In this document: piece after piece, positions 28,225 to 38,266 of the stretch
Layout of the letters: every line of letters begins with the position of its first letter
Position numbering within the stretch: position 1 is the first letter of the stretch
Source: JAKOWB01 sp038363005
GTDB lineage: Bacteria; Pseudomonadota; Alphaproteobacteria; Kiloniellales; JACOMY01
Assembly: GCA_038363005.1 (NCBI GenBank)
Contig: JBBQBI010000003.1
Location: forward strand, 1 to 64,000
Direction: 5' to 3'
Length of the DNA: 64,000 bases
Program-made: the position numbers and the translations under genes
Notes under the pieces: model-generated
What the model was told of the DNA's origin: nothing
Database searches by the model: none
Seen by the model: only the letters and a program-made list of their open reading frames with translations

Positions 28225-30152
28225 TCCGATGAAAGCGCCACGACGGGGTCGAGGCGCGCAGCCTTGCGGGCCGGCAGGAAGCCGAACACCAGGCCGGTTA
28301 GAAAGGCGCAGCCGAAGGCCATGAGTGCCGGTTCGGGGGCGAAGATCACTGGCACGCCCAGGCTCTGGGCCAGCTTGCCCAGCGCCAGGCCCAGCAGCAC
28401 CCCCAGCACGCCGCCGATGCCGCAGACCACCACCGCTTCGGTGTTGAATTGCAGCAGGATGTCGCGCATGCGGGCGCCGGTGGCCATGCGTACGCCGATC
28501 TCGCGCGTGCGCTCGGTGACGCTGACCAGCATGATGTTCATCACGCCGATGCCGCCGACCAGCAGCGAAATGGCGGCGATTGCCCCCAGCAGCAGGGTGA
28601 GCGTGCCCTGGGTCTCCGACACGGTGTCCAGGATCGAGGCCATGTTGCGGATCTGGAAGTCCTCGCCGCGGTGGCGTTCGATCAGCAGCGCGGTGATCGC
28701 TGCCTGGGTCTCGTCGATGCGTGCGACGTCGGCGACCTCGACCGTGATGGTGCGCAGAAAGTGGCTGCCGAAGACCCGCATGAAGCCGGTGGTCAGCGGC
28801 ACGAAGGCGGCATCGTCGCTGTCGCCGCCCATCGGGCTGGCGCCCTTCGACGCCAGCAGGCCGACGACCTCGAAGGGGATCGAGTTCACCAGGACGTAGC
28901 TGCCGATCGGGTCAGCCGCGCCGAACAGGTTCTTCGCCACGGTCTGGCCCAGCACCAATACCGGCGCATAGCTGCGCAGGTCGCCATCGGTGAAGAAGCC
29001 GCCGGCCGCCAGGTCCCAGTCGCGCGCCGAGACATAGCCCGGCCAGGTGCCGGTGACCTGGGTGGCGTAGTCCTTGTTGCCGAAGCGCAGGGTGGCGCCG
29101 CTGCTGCGCTCCGGTGCGACGCTGGCGATGTTGTCCAGCGACTGGATCGCCGACGCGTCCTCCGGCGTCAGCGAGGCGTTGTCGCCGCTGGAGCGCACGC
29201 CGGGCGCGCCGGGGCGCACCAGCAGCAGATTGGTACCCATGGCGCTGATGCGGTCGACCACCTGCTGGCTGGTACCATTGCCGACCGCCAGCAGGGTCAC
29301 CACCGAGGCGACGCCGATGACGATGCCGAGCAGCGTCAGCACGGTGCGGAACAGGTTGGCCTTCAGCGAGCGCAGCGCCATCTTCACCGCCTCGCCCAGG
29401 TCCGGCGTGGTCAGTCGGCGGTGCGGCGGCACCGCGGGAGCCGCGTTGTCGTCCGCCACCGGCCGGTCGCCGCTGTCCTCGACGATGCGGCCATCGTGGA
29501 TCTTCACCACGCGCCTGGCCTCGGCGGCGACCAGCGGATCGTGGGTGATCAGGATGATGGTACGGCCTTCGCTGTTGAGCTGCCGCAGCAGGGCCAGCAC
29601 CTCGGCGCCGCTGCGGCTGTCGAGCGCGCCGGTCGGCTCGTCGGCCAGCACCACCTCGGCGTCGTTCACCAGGGCGCGGGCGATGGAGACCCGCTGCTGC
29701 TGCCCGCCGGACAGCTGCGTCGGGCGATGCTGCATGCGGTCGCCCATGCCCAGGCGCTCGAGTAGCTGGGCAGCGCGGTCCTCGCGGGCGCGGCGGCCAA
29801 GTCCGGCATAGATTGCCGGTAGCTCGACGTTCTCCGCCGCGGTCGCCGTGGCGATCAGGTTGTATCGTTGGAAGACGAAGCCGAAGACGTCGCGGCGCAG
29901 CGCCGCCAGCTCGTCCTGGTCCAGCTCGGCCACGTCCTGGCCCAGCACACGGTAGGTGCCCTCACTCGGCCGGTCGAGCAGCCCGATCAGGTTCATCAAA
30001 GTGGTCTTGCCGCTGCCCGACTGTCCCATGATGGCCAGGTACTCGCCCTGGCGCACTGTCAGGTTGACGCGATCCAGCGCCACCACGACCCCTTCGCCGG
30101 CCGGGTAGTGCCGCGAGACATCGACGAGTTCGAGCAGCGGGGTATCGGCCAT
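28221..30152 (-). CDS. macB: MacB-type ABC transporter (fused ATPase and permease)
   Basis: A 643-residue protein. The N-terminal ATPase has Walker A GQSGSGKTTLMN, signature LSGGQQQRVSIA and Walker B VVLADEPTGALD. A transmembrane helix near residue 270, a large periplasmic MacB_PCD domain and three C-terminal helices of the FtsX type follow. MacB works as a mechanotransmitter that drives substrate from the periplasm through a TolC-like duct; substrates include macrolides, toxins and siderophores in other species. Substrate here is unknown. Confidence 0.95.
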   Translation of the reverse strand: MADTPLLELVDVSRHYPAGEGVVVALDRVNLTVRQGEYLAIMGQSGSGKTTLMNLIGLLDRPSEGTYRVLGQDVAELDQDELAALRRDVFGFVFQRYNLIATATAAENVELPAIYAGLGRRAREDRAAQLLERLGMGDRMQHRPTQLSGGQQQRVSIARALVNDAEVVLADEPTGALDSRSGAEVLALLRQLNSEGRTIILITHDPLVAAEARRVVKIHDGRIVEDSGDRPVADDNAAPAVPPHRRLTTPDLGEAVKMALRSLKANLFRTVLTLLGIVIGVASVVTLLAVGNGTSQQVVDRISAMGTNLLLVRPGAPGVRSSGDNASLTPEDASAIQSLDNIASVAPERSSGATLRFGNKDYATQVTGTWPGYVSARDWDLAAGGFFTDGDLRSYAPVLVLGQTVAKNLFGAADPIGSYVLVNSIPFEVVGLLASKGASPMGGDSDDAAFVPLTTGFMRVFGSHFLRTITVEVADVARIDETQAAITALLIERHRGEDFQIRNMASILDTVSETQGTLTLLLGAIAAISLLVGGIGVMNIMLVSVTERTREIGVRMATGARMRDILLQFNTEAVVVCGIGGVLGVLLGLALGKLAQSLGVPVIFAPEPALMAFGCAFLTGLVFGFLPARKAARLDPVVALSSE

Positions 30153-30161
30153 GCTGCGTGC

Positions 30162-31349
30162 CTAGAGCCGCGGCACGAAGCCGCCGCCACTGCTGCGCTG
30201 GGTGTTGGCCACCACCGGCAGCAGCACGCGGTCGCCTTCGGCCAGGCCGTCCAGCACCTCGGCCTTGGTGCGGTCGGTCAGGCCGACATGGATCAGCCGG
30301 CTCTCGACCCCGGTCGGGGTCACCAGCTTGACGCGATAGGGGATGCCGTTGCTCTCGATCTCGCCGGCCGGTTCCAGCGCCGCCAGCGGCACCAGCAGCA
30401 CGTCGGTCGCCGCGGCCTGCACGAAGAAGACTTGGGCGCTCATCTCGGTCATCAACACGTGGTCGGGGTTGGTCACGTCGATCAGCACCTTGTAGAGCAC
30501 CACGTCGTTAACCACCTCGGGCGTCGGCAGGATTTGCCTGACCTTGCCCACCCAGCGGCGGTCGGGCAGGCCCAGGGTGGAGAAGTGCACCGGCATGCCG
30601 GGCTTAATGCGCACCACGTCGGCTTCCACCACCTCGGCCCAGACCGTCATGGTGTCGAGGTTGGCGATGCGCAGCACGATGGGGGCCGACTGGTTGGCGT
30701 TTAGCGTCTGGCCCTGCTTGGCGGTGATGTCGACCACCGTGCCGTCCATCGGCGCGTAGATCTTGGTGTACTCCAGGTTGGCGCGGTCGGCGTCGAGGCT
30801 GGAGCGCGCCTGGTCGAGCTGCGCTTCCAGCGCCTGCACCTCAGCCTGGGCGACGGCCAGCGCGGCCTGGCCCGACTGCAGCGCATCCTCGCTGACTGCC
30901 TTGGCCTTCCAGAGGCGCTGGTTGCGGGTGTCCTGCTGCTGCGCCAGGGCCAGCTGGGCCTCGCTCTTGGCTACCTGGGCCTCGAGGATCTTCAGCTCCG
31001 CCTGGTCGCTGTCGACCCGGGCCTGATAGACCTTGGGGTCGATCTCGGCCAGCAGCGTGCCGGCCTTGACCTCGCTGCCATAGTCGACATGGATCGCGGT
31101 CAGCTGGCCGGAGACCTGCACGCCGACGTCGACGTAGTCCTTGGGCTGCAGCGTGCCCAGTGCCGTGATGGCCTGTTCCAGGTTGCCGCGGGTGACCGTG
31201 GCGCTGGGTGGCGGGGCCGCTGCCTGGCCCGGGTTCAGCCAGTACCAAGTAGCGCCACCGGCGATCGCCAGCAGCATCAGGGCGCCCAGCCAGCCGCGAC
31301 GCCGGGTGCGGCGGCGGCCCTTGAGTTTCTGCGCGGGGGACTGGGGCAT
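30162..31349 (-). CDS. macA: MacA-type periplasmic adaptor protein
   Basis: The ATG at 31349 gives 395 residues (MPQSPAQKLKGRRRTRRRGW), a cytoplasmic basic tail followed by one membrane helix (ALMLLAIAGGATWYWL). The lipoyl halves include TLQPKDYVDVGVQVSGQLTA and GTVVDITAKQGQTLNANQ, separated by a coiled-coil hairpin. The 31 codons open upstream lack any family feature. The gene lies 9 bases before macB and is the first gene of the efflux operon. Confidence 0.94.
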   Translation of the reverse strand: MPQSPAQKLKGRRRTRRRGWLGALMLLAIAGGATWYWLNPGQAAAPPPSATVTRGNLEQAITALGTLQPKDYVDVGVQVSGQLTAIHVDYGSEVKAGTLLAEIDPKVYQARVDSDQAELKILEAQVAKSEAQLALAQQQDTRNQRLWKAKAVSEDALQSGQAALAVAQAEVQALEAQLDQARSSLDADRANLEYTKIYAPMDGTVVDITAKQGQTLNANQSAPIVLRIANLDTMTVWAEVVEADVVRIKPGMPVHFSTLGLPDRRWVGKVRQILPTPEVVNDVVLYKVLIDVTNPDHVLMTEMSAQVFFVQAAATDVLLVPLAALEPAGEIESNGIPYRVKLVTPTGVESRLIHVGLTDRTKAEVLDGLAEGDRVLLPVVANTQRSSGGGFVPRL

Positions 31350-31511
31350 GGGCAAGCTGTCCGAAGGGGTTGCAGCCCTGCAGGCTGCGTCACGTGATTC
31401 TACGTCGCAGTAGCGCCCCAGCATCCCTGCCGGCGGGCCCACTCCAGCGTCTTGCCGCGCTATCGGCTGCGCGCCTCAGCCATGCGGCGCGTGGTCCGAT
31501 GCCCGGATAGC

Positions 31512-31540
31512 AAAACGGCGGCCCCAGGGGAGGGGCCGCC
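31512..31540 (-). terminator. Rho-independent terminator of the glycine-zipper lipoprotein gene
   Basis: Read on the minus strand, GGCGGCCCC (31540-31532) pairs with GGGGCCGCC (31525-31517) through a 6-base loop, followed by GTTTTG. It is a 9-bp perfect stem beginning 38 bases after the stop codon of the upstream minus-strand gene. Confidence 0.85.
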
Positions 31541-31578
31541 GCAGTGCGTCGTGCGATCAGCAGGAAGGATTGAGGATC

Positions 31579-31827
31579 TCAGTCCGACCAGATCGGATCG
31601 CCGATGTCGATGTCACCCTTGTCGGTCAGGGCGCCGACCGCGGCGCCGACACCGGCGCCGATCAGCGCACCGGTACCCATGGACATTGGTGTGATGGCGC
31701 CAACGGCCGCACCGGTACCGGCACCGATCGCCGCACCGGACAAGGCGCGTTCGCCGGTGCCATTACCGCAGGCGCCCAGCAAAGCGACCAGGGCGGCGGC
31801 GGACAAAACTTTAAGAGTGGACTTCAT
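31579..31827 (-). CDS. Small glycine-zipper lipoprotein
   Basis: An 82-residue protein starting at 31827 behind an excellent AAGGAG. The signal MKSTLKVLSAAALVALLGAC gives lipidated Cys20. Residues 28-68 repeat small residues (GAAIGAGTGAAVGAI, then GALIGAGVGAAVGAL), a glycine-zipper hairpin as in OsmB and YMGG-type proteins. Such proteins associate with the outer membrane and are often stress-induced. The gene is monocistronic with its own terminator. A longer frame upstream is not supported. Confidence 0.85.
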   Translation of the reverse strand: MKSTLKVLSAAALVALLGACGNGTGERALSGAAIGAGTGAAVGAITPMSMGTGALIGAGVGAAVGALTDKGDIDIGDPIWSD

Positions 31828-32068
31828 GGTATGGTCTCCTTCTGCAGTCGCGGGCGGGACCCTGATTTGCCCGGGGGCCGCCCTGCGTGACTTGATGACC
31901 CGACTCTCGATGCTCTGACGTCTAATACGCCGTGGCCGGCCGTTTCGTTCCCGCGGGCACCGAACGGACGCAGCGCGCCATTGCGGCTGCTTTGGGGCAA
32001 GGCTATGAAAGGCGGGCATAAATACGACAGGTCCCCGACGCTGACGCGGGGGACGGGGGCGAGGGGCC

Positions 32069-34072
<2,004 letters not shown>

Positions 34073-34102
34073 GCCGCAGGGTCGCGAAACGGCCTTCTCG
34101 CT

Positions 34103-34217
34103 GTCACCCCGGCCGAAGAGCCGGGGTCCATGCTGCAGCCTTCGCGATCGCCATGGCGCGCCCGAGCCTGGCCGATCGATGGATCCCGGCTCTCCGCTGC
34201 GCTGCGGCCGGGATGAC
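34103..34217. repeat. Palindromic intergenic repeat, about 115 bp
   Basis: The outer arms are GTCACCCCGGCC (34103-34114) and GGCCGGGATGAC (34206-34217), complementary with one mismatch. Inside lie CCGGGGTCCATG and TGGATCCCGGCTC. The sequence style (GTCATCCCGGCC...GGCCGGGATGAC) is that of REP-like mobile palindromes scattered in many alphaproteobacterial genomes. Only this copy was noticed in the window. Confidence 0.75.
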
Positions 34218-34255
34218 GCCTGGGGACAACGGGCCTTTCCGCGCTAGTCTGGGGC

Positions 34256-34672
34256 ATGATCGAACTGGTCGAGCGTCCCGACGAAACCGCCTGGGAGGAG
34301 CGCCGCGACTGGCTGGCCCGGGCCGAGGAATTGGCCGCCCGCGGCGGCGCCGCGCAGCGCCTGTCGGAACAAGCCACCGCGCTGATGGTCGACCTGCAGC
34401 GCTGCTACTGCGCCGGCGCCTGGGCGGCCACGGTGATCCTGGCCGGCGCCATCGTCGACGCGCAGACGCTCTATGCCGGCTTTCCCGACGACGATGCGGT
34501 GGAGGAGCGCTCCTGGCTGCGCGGCCTGCGCAATCGCCTGATGCACGAGGACCGGCAGCGACCGGTGCTGACCTTGGAGGACCAGTGGCTCAAGGGTCCG
34601 GAGTGGCAGCGCGATGCCAAGCGGGCGGCGCGCCTGGCCCTGGCCTCGCTCTATCGCCTCGGCGGCGGCTAA
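34256..34672 (+). CDS. Small helical protein, possible HEPN fold
   Basis: A 138-residue protein starting at ATG 34256. The sequence is mainly helical: AGAWAATVILAGAIVDAQTLYAG followed by LRGLRNRLMHED, here quoted only in part. Arg92-Asn93-x3-His97 fits the R-polar-x3-H motif of HEPN-domain proteins, many of which are RNases in toxin-antitoxin or defence systems. No nucleotidyltransferase or antitoxin gene lies beside it, so toxicity is not implied. Could also be an uncharacterised conserved protein without RNase activity. Confidence 0.65.
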   Translation: MIELVERPDETAWEERRDWLARAEELAARGGAAQRLSEQATALMVDLQRCYCAGAWAATVILAGAIVDAQTLYAGFPDDDAVEERSWLRGLRNRLMHEDRQRPVLTLEDQWLKGPEWQRDAKRAARLALASLYRLGGG

Positions 34673-34675
34673 GTC

Positions 34676-35764
34676 TCAGCCATCGCCGCCGTTGGGCTCC
34701 GTCGGGCCGCTGGCTGGCGTGGCGGTGAGGCGGCGGGCGGACAGGCGATAGACCGCCGGTGCCAGCACCACCACCAGGATGATGCGCACGATATGATGCG
34801 TGGCGACGAAGGCGGCGTCGAACGACAGCGCCAGCGCCACCAGGCTCATCTCCGCCAGGCCGCCGGGCGAATAGGCGAGCACCAGGTAGGGCACCGGCAG
34901 GTCGGTCACCGCGTGCACCGCGAAGGCCGCCCCCAGGGTCACCGCCAACATCAGCAGCGTCGCCACCCCGGCCAGGCGGACACTGCGCAGCACGAAGCCC
35001 AGGCTGGTGCCGGCGAAGCGGCAACCGATGGCAGTGCCGATCACCACCTGGCTAGCCGCCACCAGCTCGGCCGGCGGCGTGGCGCGGGTCCAGCCGGCCA
35101 GGTGGATGGCAGCGGACACCAGCATGGGGCCGACGATCATCGCCGCCGGCACGCGCAGCGCCCGCGCCGACAGCGCGCCGACCAGCGCGCAGCCGCCCAG
35201 CATGGCCCAGTCCTGCCAGCCCAGGTCGAGCAGCGGCGCGCCCACCGGCGGACGGTTGGCCGGGTTGTAGTCGAGCAAGAGCTGGAAGCCCAAGGGCAGC
35301 AGCAGCACGACGATCAGCACCCGCGAGGCGTGGCTCAGCGAGATCACCCGCGGATCGCCGCCGACCGAGGAGCCGACCAGGATCATCTCCGACAGGCCGC
35401 CCGGCATGGCGGCGAAATAGGAGGTCGGCCGGTCGTAGCCGCAGTAGCGGCGAAAGAAGTAGAAGCCGACGGCGCCCGAGGCGGCGCAGTAGACCAGCAG
35501 GAAGCCCAGCGAAATGCCCCACTCGCCGATGCGGTCCAGGATTTCGGGCCGGAAGCCGGCGCCCAGCATGACACCGAGCACCGAGACGAAGACGTTGCGG
35601 ATCTGGATCGGCAGGGAGATCAGCATGCCACCCACGGCGGCCGCCGTGGTCGCCAGCATGGCACCGATCATCCACGCCAGCGGCAGCTTGGCCCAGTGCG
35701 CCAGCCAGCCGCCCAGGGCGCCGATGCTCAACGCCAGGAGTCCGCGGACGAGCTTCGATTGCAT
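34676..35764 (-). CDS. AbrB-family (PF05145-like) integral membrane protein
   Basis: A 362-residue membrane protein with about ten helices arranged as two repeats; PAMIVGPMLVSAAIHL and LPLAWMIGAMLATTAAA are the corresponding segments of the two halves, each followed by a conserved Gly-rich PGGL(S/A)EM motif (MPGGLSEMILVG and SPGGLAEMSLVA). The family is often mis-annotated as ammonia monooxygenase; its transport substrate is unknown. It converges with the 34256 gene and lies downstream of a LysR gene on the same strand. Confidence 0.88.
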   Translation of the reverse strand: MQSKLVRGLLALSIGALGGWLAHWAKLPLAWMIGAMLATTAAAVGGMLISLPIQIRNVFVSVLGVMLGAGFRPEILDRIGEWGISLGFLLVYCAASGAVGFYFFRRYCGYDRPTSYFAAMPGGLSEMILVGSSVGGDPRVISLSHASRVLIVVLLLPLGFQLLLDYNPANRPPVGAPLLDLGWQDWAMLGGCALVGALSARALRVPAAMIVGPMLVSAAIHLAGWTRATPPAELVAASQVVIGTAIGCRFAGTSLGFVLRSVRLAGVATLLMLAVTLGAAFAVHAVTDLPVPYLVLAYSPGGLAEMSLVALALSFDAAFVATHHIVRIILVVVLAPAVYRLSARRLTATPASGPTEPNGGDG

Positions 35765-35829
35765 GGTGGCCGCAGTCTAGGCAGGGCGCCGCGCCGTGCC
35801 ACGCCCTTTTCGGCAGGGCTGCCGTTCGC

Positions 35830-36762
35830 TCAAGCCAGCGGTGGCGGGCAGTCGGGCTGCGCCGCGACCTCGTCCAGCAGCCACTGGCGGAAGCGGCGGA
35901 TCTTCGGCCACTGCGCCTTCTCGCGCGTCACCAGCAGGCGATAGGTCTGCTTCAGCGGCACGCTGGGTCCGAAGGGCTGTACCAGGCGGCCGGCCACCAG
36001 GTCTTCCAGGCAGAGCGTGCGGCGCGCCAGGGCGACGCCTTCGCCGGCGATGGCCGCCATGACGCCGAAGGCCGAATCGGTGAAGGCGGAACCACGGCGC
36101 CAGTCGACGCAGTCCACCCCGGCCAGCAGCAGCCAGCGGCGCCAATCGACCGCCGGCTCCATGTCGCCGACCTCGTCGTGCAGCAGCGGATAGTCCTTCA
36201 GATCCTCAGGCCGGCGCGGCGGCGGGCGGCCGTCGCGCAGGCTCGGCGCCATCACCGGCAGGATCTCGTCGCCCAGCAGAAGGGTTTCCTCCAGTGCCGG
36301 ATAGCGCCCCTGGCCCATGCCAAAGCGGATGGCGGCGTCCACCGGTTCGCGCGTCAGGTCCACCAGCTGCTGGCGCGAGGAGACCATGACGTCGATATCC
36401 GGGGCGATCTGGCGGAAGCGCCCCAGGCGCGGCAGCAGCCAGCGGGCGGCGAAGGAGGGCAGCACCGTGACTGTCAGCTGCCCAGTTTCTTCCTGCGCCT
36501 TGAGCTGTTCCGTGGCCCCGGCGATGCGGTCGAAGGCCTCGCTCAGGGCCGGCAGGTAGGCCCGGCCAGCGTCGGTCAAAGCCATACTTCGATTCATGCG
36601 ACGGAAAAGCTGGAGACCGAGCGATTCCTCGAGCCCCTGGACCTGATGGCTGATCGCCCCTTGAGTGACGTTAAGTTCTTCTGCTGCCTTGGTAAATGAC
36701 AGGTGACGCGCGGCCGCTTCGAAGGCCTTCAGGGCATTCAGGCTGGGCAGGCGGCGAGACAT
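35830..36762 (-). CDS. LysR-family regulator, GcvA-like
   Basis: A 310-residue LysR protein. The winged HTH (LNALKAFEAAARHLSFTKAA, then TQGAISHQVQGLEESLG) resembles GcvA. The effector domain begins near residue 95 (LTVTVLPSFAARWLLPRLGRF). It may regulate the AbrB-type gene downstream, the divergent DUF1127 gene, or itself. A candidate operator sits directly upstream of its start. Confidence 0.92.
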   Translation of the reverse strand: MSRRLPSLNALKAFEAAARHLSFTKAAEELNVTQGAISHQVQGLEESLGLQLFRRMNRSMALTDAGRAYLPALSEAFDRIAGATEQLKAQEETGQLTVTVLPSFAARWLLPRLGRFRQIAPDIDVMVSSRQQLVDLTREPVDAAIRFGMGQGRYPALEETLLLGDEILPVMAPSLRDGRPPPRRPEDLKDYPLLHDEVGDMEPAVDWRRWLLLAGVDCVDWRRGSAFTDSAFGVMAAIAGEGVALARRTLCLEDLVAGRLVQPFGPSVPLKQTYRLLVTREKAQWPKIRRFRQWLLDEVAAQPDCPPPLA

Positions 36763-36769
36763 GTCTTCG

Positions 36770-36791
36770 GATCAATTTTCCTATTCTGATC
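36770..36791. promoter_or_regulatory. Inverted repeat GATCA-N12-TGATC upstream of the LysR gene
   Basis: GATCA at 36770-36774 and TGATC at 36787-36791 form a dyad only 7 bases from the LysR start and about 100 bases from the divergent DUF1127 gene. LysR regulators usually bind dyads in such divergent intergenic regions and repress themselves. The assignment is inference. Confidence 0.4.
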
Positions 36792-36887
36792 GATGCGATA
36801 TCATGCTTTGTTCCGGCGCGCAAGAAGGCTCAAGTTCCTGGCCAAGGACGCTGTACCGCAGCCCACCTCGACACAAGGAGCCCTTCG

Positions 36888-37097
36888 ATGAACGCCACCC
36901 TGACCCGGACCACGATCCAGCCCATCACCCATCACCACGGCCTGTTCGGCCGCCTGCTGCAGGTCCTGCTGACCTGGCAGGAGCGGGCCCACCAGCGCCA
37001 TGCCCTGGCGCTGCTCGGCAACCGCGACCTGAACGACCTGGGGCTGTCCCGCGCCGATGTGGCCTACGAGACTGACAAGCCCTTCTGGCGGGGGTGA
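36888..37097 (+). CDS. DUF1127 small protein
   Basis: A 69-residue protein from ATG 36888 with AAGGAG seven bases upstream. The C-terminal half ALALLGNRDLNDLGLSRAD is the YjiS/DUF1127 signature. Alphaproteobacterial DUF1127 proteins include Arg-rich RNA-binding regulators such as CcaF1, and many are stress induced; this one has few arginines. It is divergent from the LysR gene, which may control it. Confidence 0.85.
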   Translation: MNATLTRTTIQPITHHHGLFGRLLQVLLTWQERAHQRHALALLGNRDLNDLGLSRADVAYETDKPFWRG

Positions 37098-37183
37098 TTG
37101 CCCGCCAGCGGCCCCGCCGCCTTGCCAGTGGGGAAGTGACTTGACGAGAGCGATGTTGAGTGCCCATCCCACGACCCACTTCC

Positions 37184-37211
37184 AACCCTTCCCCGACCCC
37201 GGGGGAGGGTT
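37184..37211. repeat. GC-rich inverted repeat between DUF1127 and nadK genes
   Basis: AACCCTTCCCC (37184-37194) pairs with GGGGGAGGGTT (37201-37211), with one G-T pair and a 6-base loop. It lies between two convergent genes (stops at 37097 and 37220) and may terminate the DUF1127 transcript, although only a weak T-rich stretch follows. The sequence resembles the CCCTCCCC-type palindromes also present at 59396-59507. Confidence 0.55.
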
Positions 37212-37219
37212 CATCTTTG

Positions 37220-37984
37220 TCAGGGCGTGAACTGCTCCAGCAGGATGCGTTCTTCCAGGTTGTGGTCGGCATCGAACAGCAGCGTCACGCTGCGGCTGGT
37301 ATCCTGACGGACCTCGACCCGGGCGACGTCGCGGACCTCGCTGGAATCGCCGGTCGCCGAGACCGGGCGCTTGCCGGCGTCCAGGACTTCGAACACCACC
37401 TCGGAACTGTCCGACAGCAGGGCACCGCGCCAGCGCCGCGGCCGAAAGGCGGAGATCGGCGTCAGGCAGAGCAGCCGGGCGCCGATCGGCACGATGGGGC
37501 CGTGTGCCGAGAGGTTGTAGGCGGTGGAGCCCGCCGGCGTGGCCACCAGCACGCCGTCGCAGACCAGCTCGTCGAGCCGCACCTTGCCGTCCACGGTGAT
37601 GCGGATCTTGGCCGCCTGGCGGCTCTGGCGCAGCAGCGATACCTCGTTGAAGGCGATGTCCTGGTGCGCCTTGCCGTCGTGGGTCAGGGCGGTCATCGCC
37701 AGGGGATGCAGGCGCACCGGCTCGGCCCGGGCCAGGCGTTCCAGCAGCTCTTCCTCGCGCCAGCGGTTCATTAGGAAGCCGACGGTGCCGCAGTTCATGC
37801 CATAGATCGGCTGGTCCCGGCCCAGGGTGCGATGCAGCGACTCCAGCATGAAGCCGTCGCCGCCCAGCGCCACGACGATGTCCGCCGCCGCCTGCGCGTG
37901 GTCGCCATAGAGGGCGACCAGCTGCGCGCGGGCGCTGCGGGCCTCTTCGGTATCGGCGGCGACGAAGGCCACCTTTGGGGGCAT
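37220..37984 (-). CDS. nadK: NAD kinase
   Basis: From ATG 37984 the protein has 254 residues (MPPKVAFVAADTEEARSARA). GGDG at residues 41-44 is the diacylglycerol-kinase-like catalytic motif, GMNCGTVGFLMN and TPAGSTAYNLSAHGPI are further NAD-kinase motifs. It phosphorylates NAD to NADP. About 300 codons open upstream on the same strand are a shadow frame opposite the GNAT-C39 gene. Length fits the short alphaproteobacterial form. Confidence 0.95.
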   Translation of the reverse strand: MPPKVAFVAADTEEARSARAQLVALYGDHAQAAADIVVALGGDGFMLESLHRTLGRDQPIYGMNCGTVGFLMNRWREEELLERLARAEPVRLHPLAMTALTHDGKAHQDIAFNEVSLLRQSRQAAKIRITVDGKVRLDELVCDGVLVATPAGSTAYNLSAHGPIVPIGARLLCLTPISAFRPRRWRGALLSDSSEVVFEVLDAGKRPVSATGDSSEVRDVARVEVRQDTSRSVTLLFDADHNLEERILLEQFTP

Positions 37985-38266
37985 GCGCGGCGGCTCCAGG
38001 GGGCAGGGGCTGTGGGTGGCTGGCGGGCGAGCATAGCAGGCAAGCCGGGGCAGGAAAGTGCCAGCAGTGGCATAGGACTTCCGTTCTGCCCTTGCGCCAG
38101 CCGGGGTTTGCCTTAGGAATCGCAGCTGCGGTCCCGCTCGGGCTCCTCCCGAGTCACGCCTGCACCACGCCGAGCTGCGAAAGGCCCACGAACCCTGCCG
38201 ACCACTGCGACCGCCCTGAAGATCGCCCCAGCTCCCCGGCCGCCGGCCGCGGCCAAGCCCGCGACG

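Noticed and set aside
28449..29765. Plus-strand open frame of 438 codons opposite macB
   Set aside because: Low-complexity His/Gln/Asp-rich translation with no domain; macB is certain.
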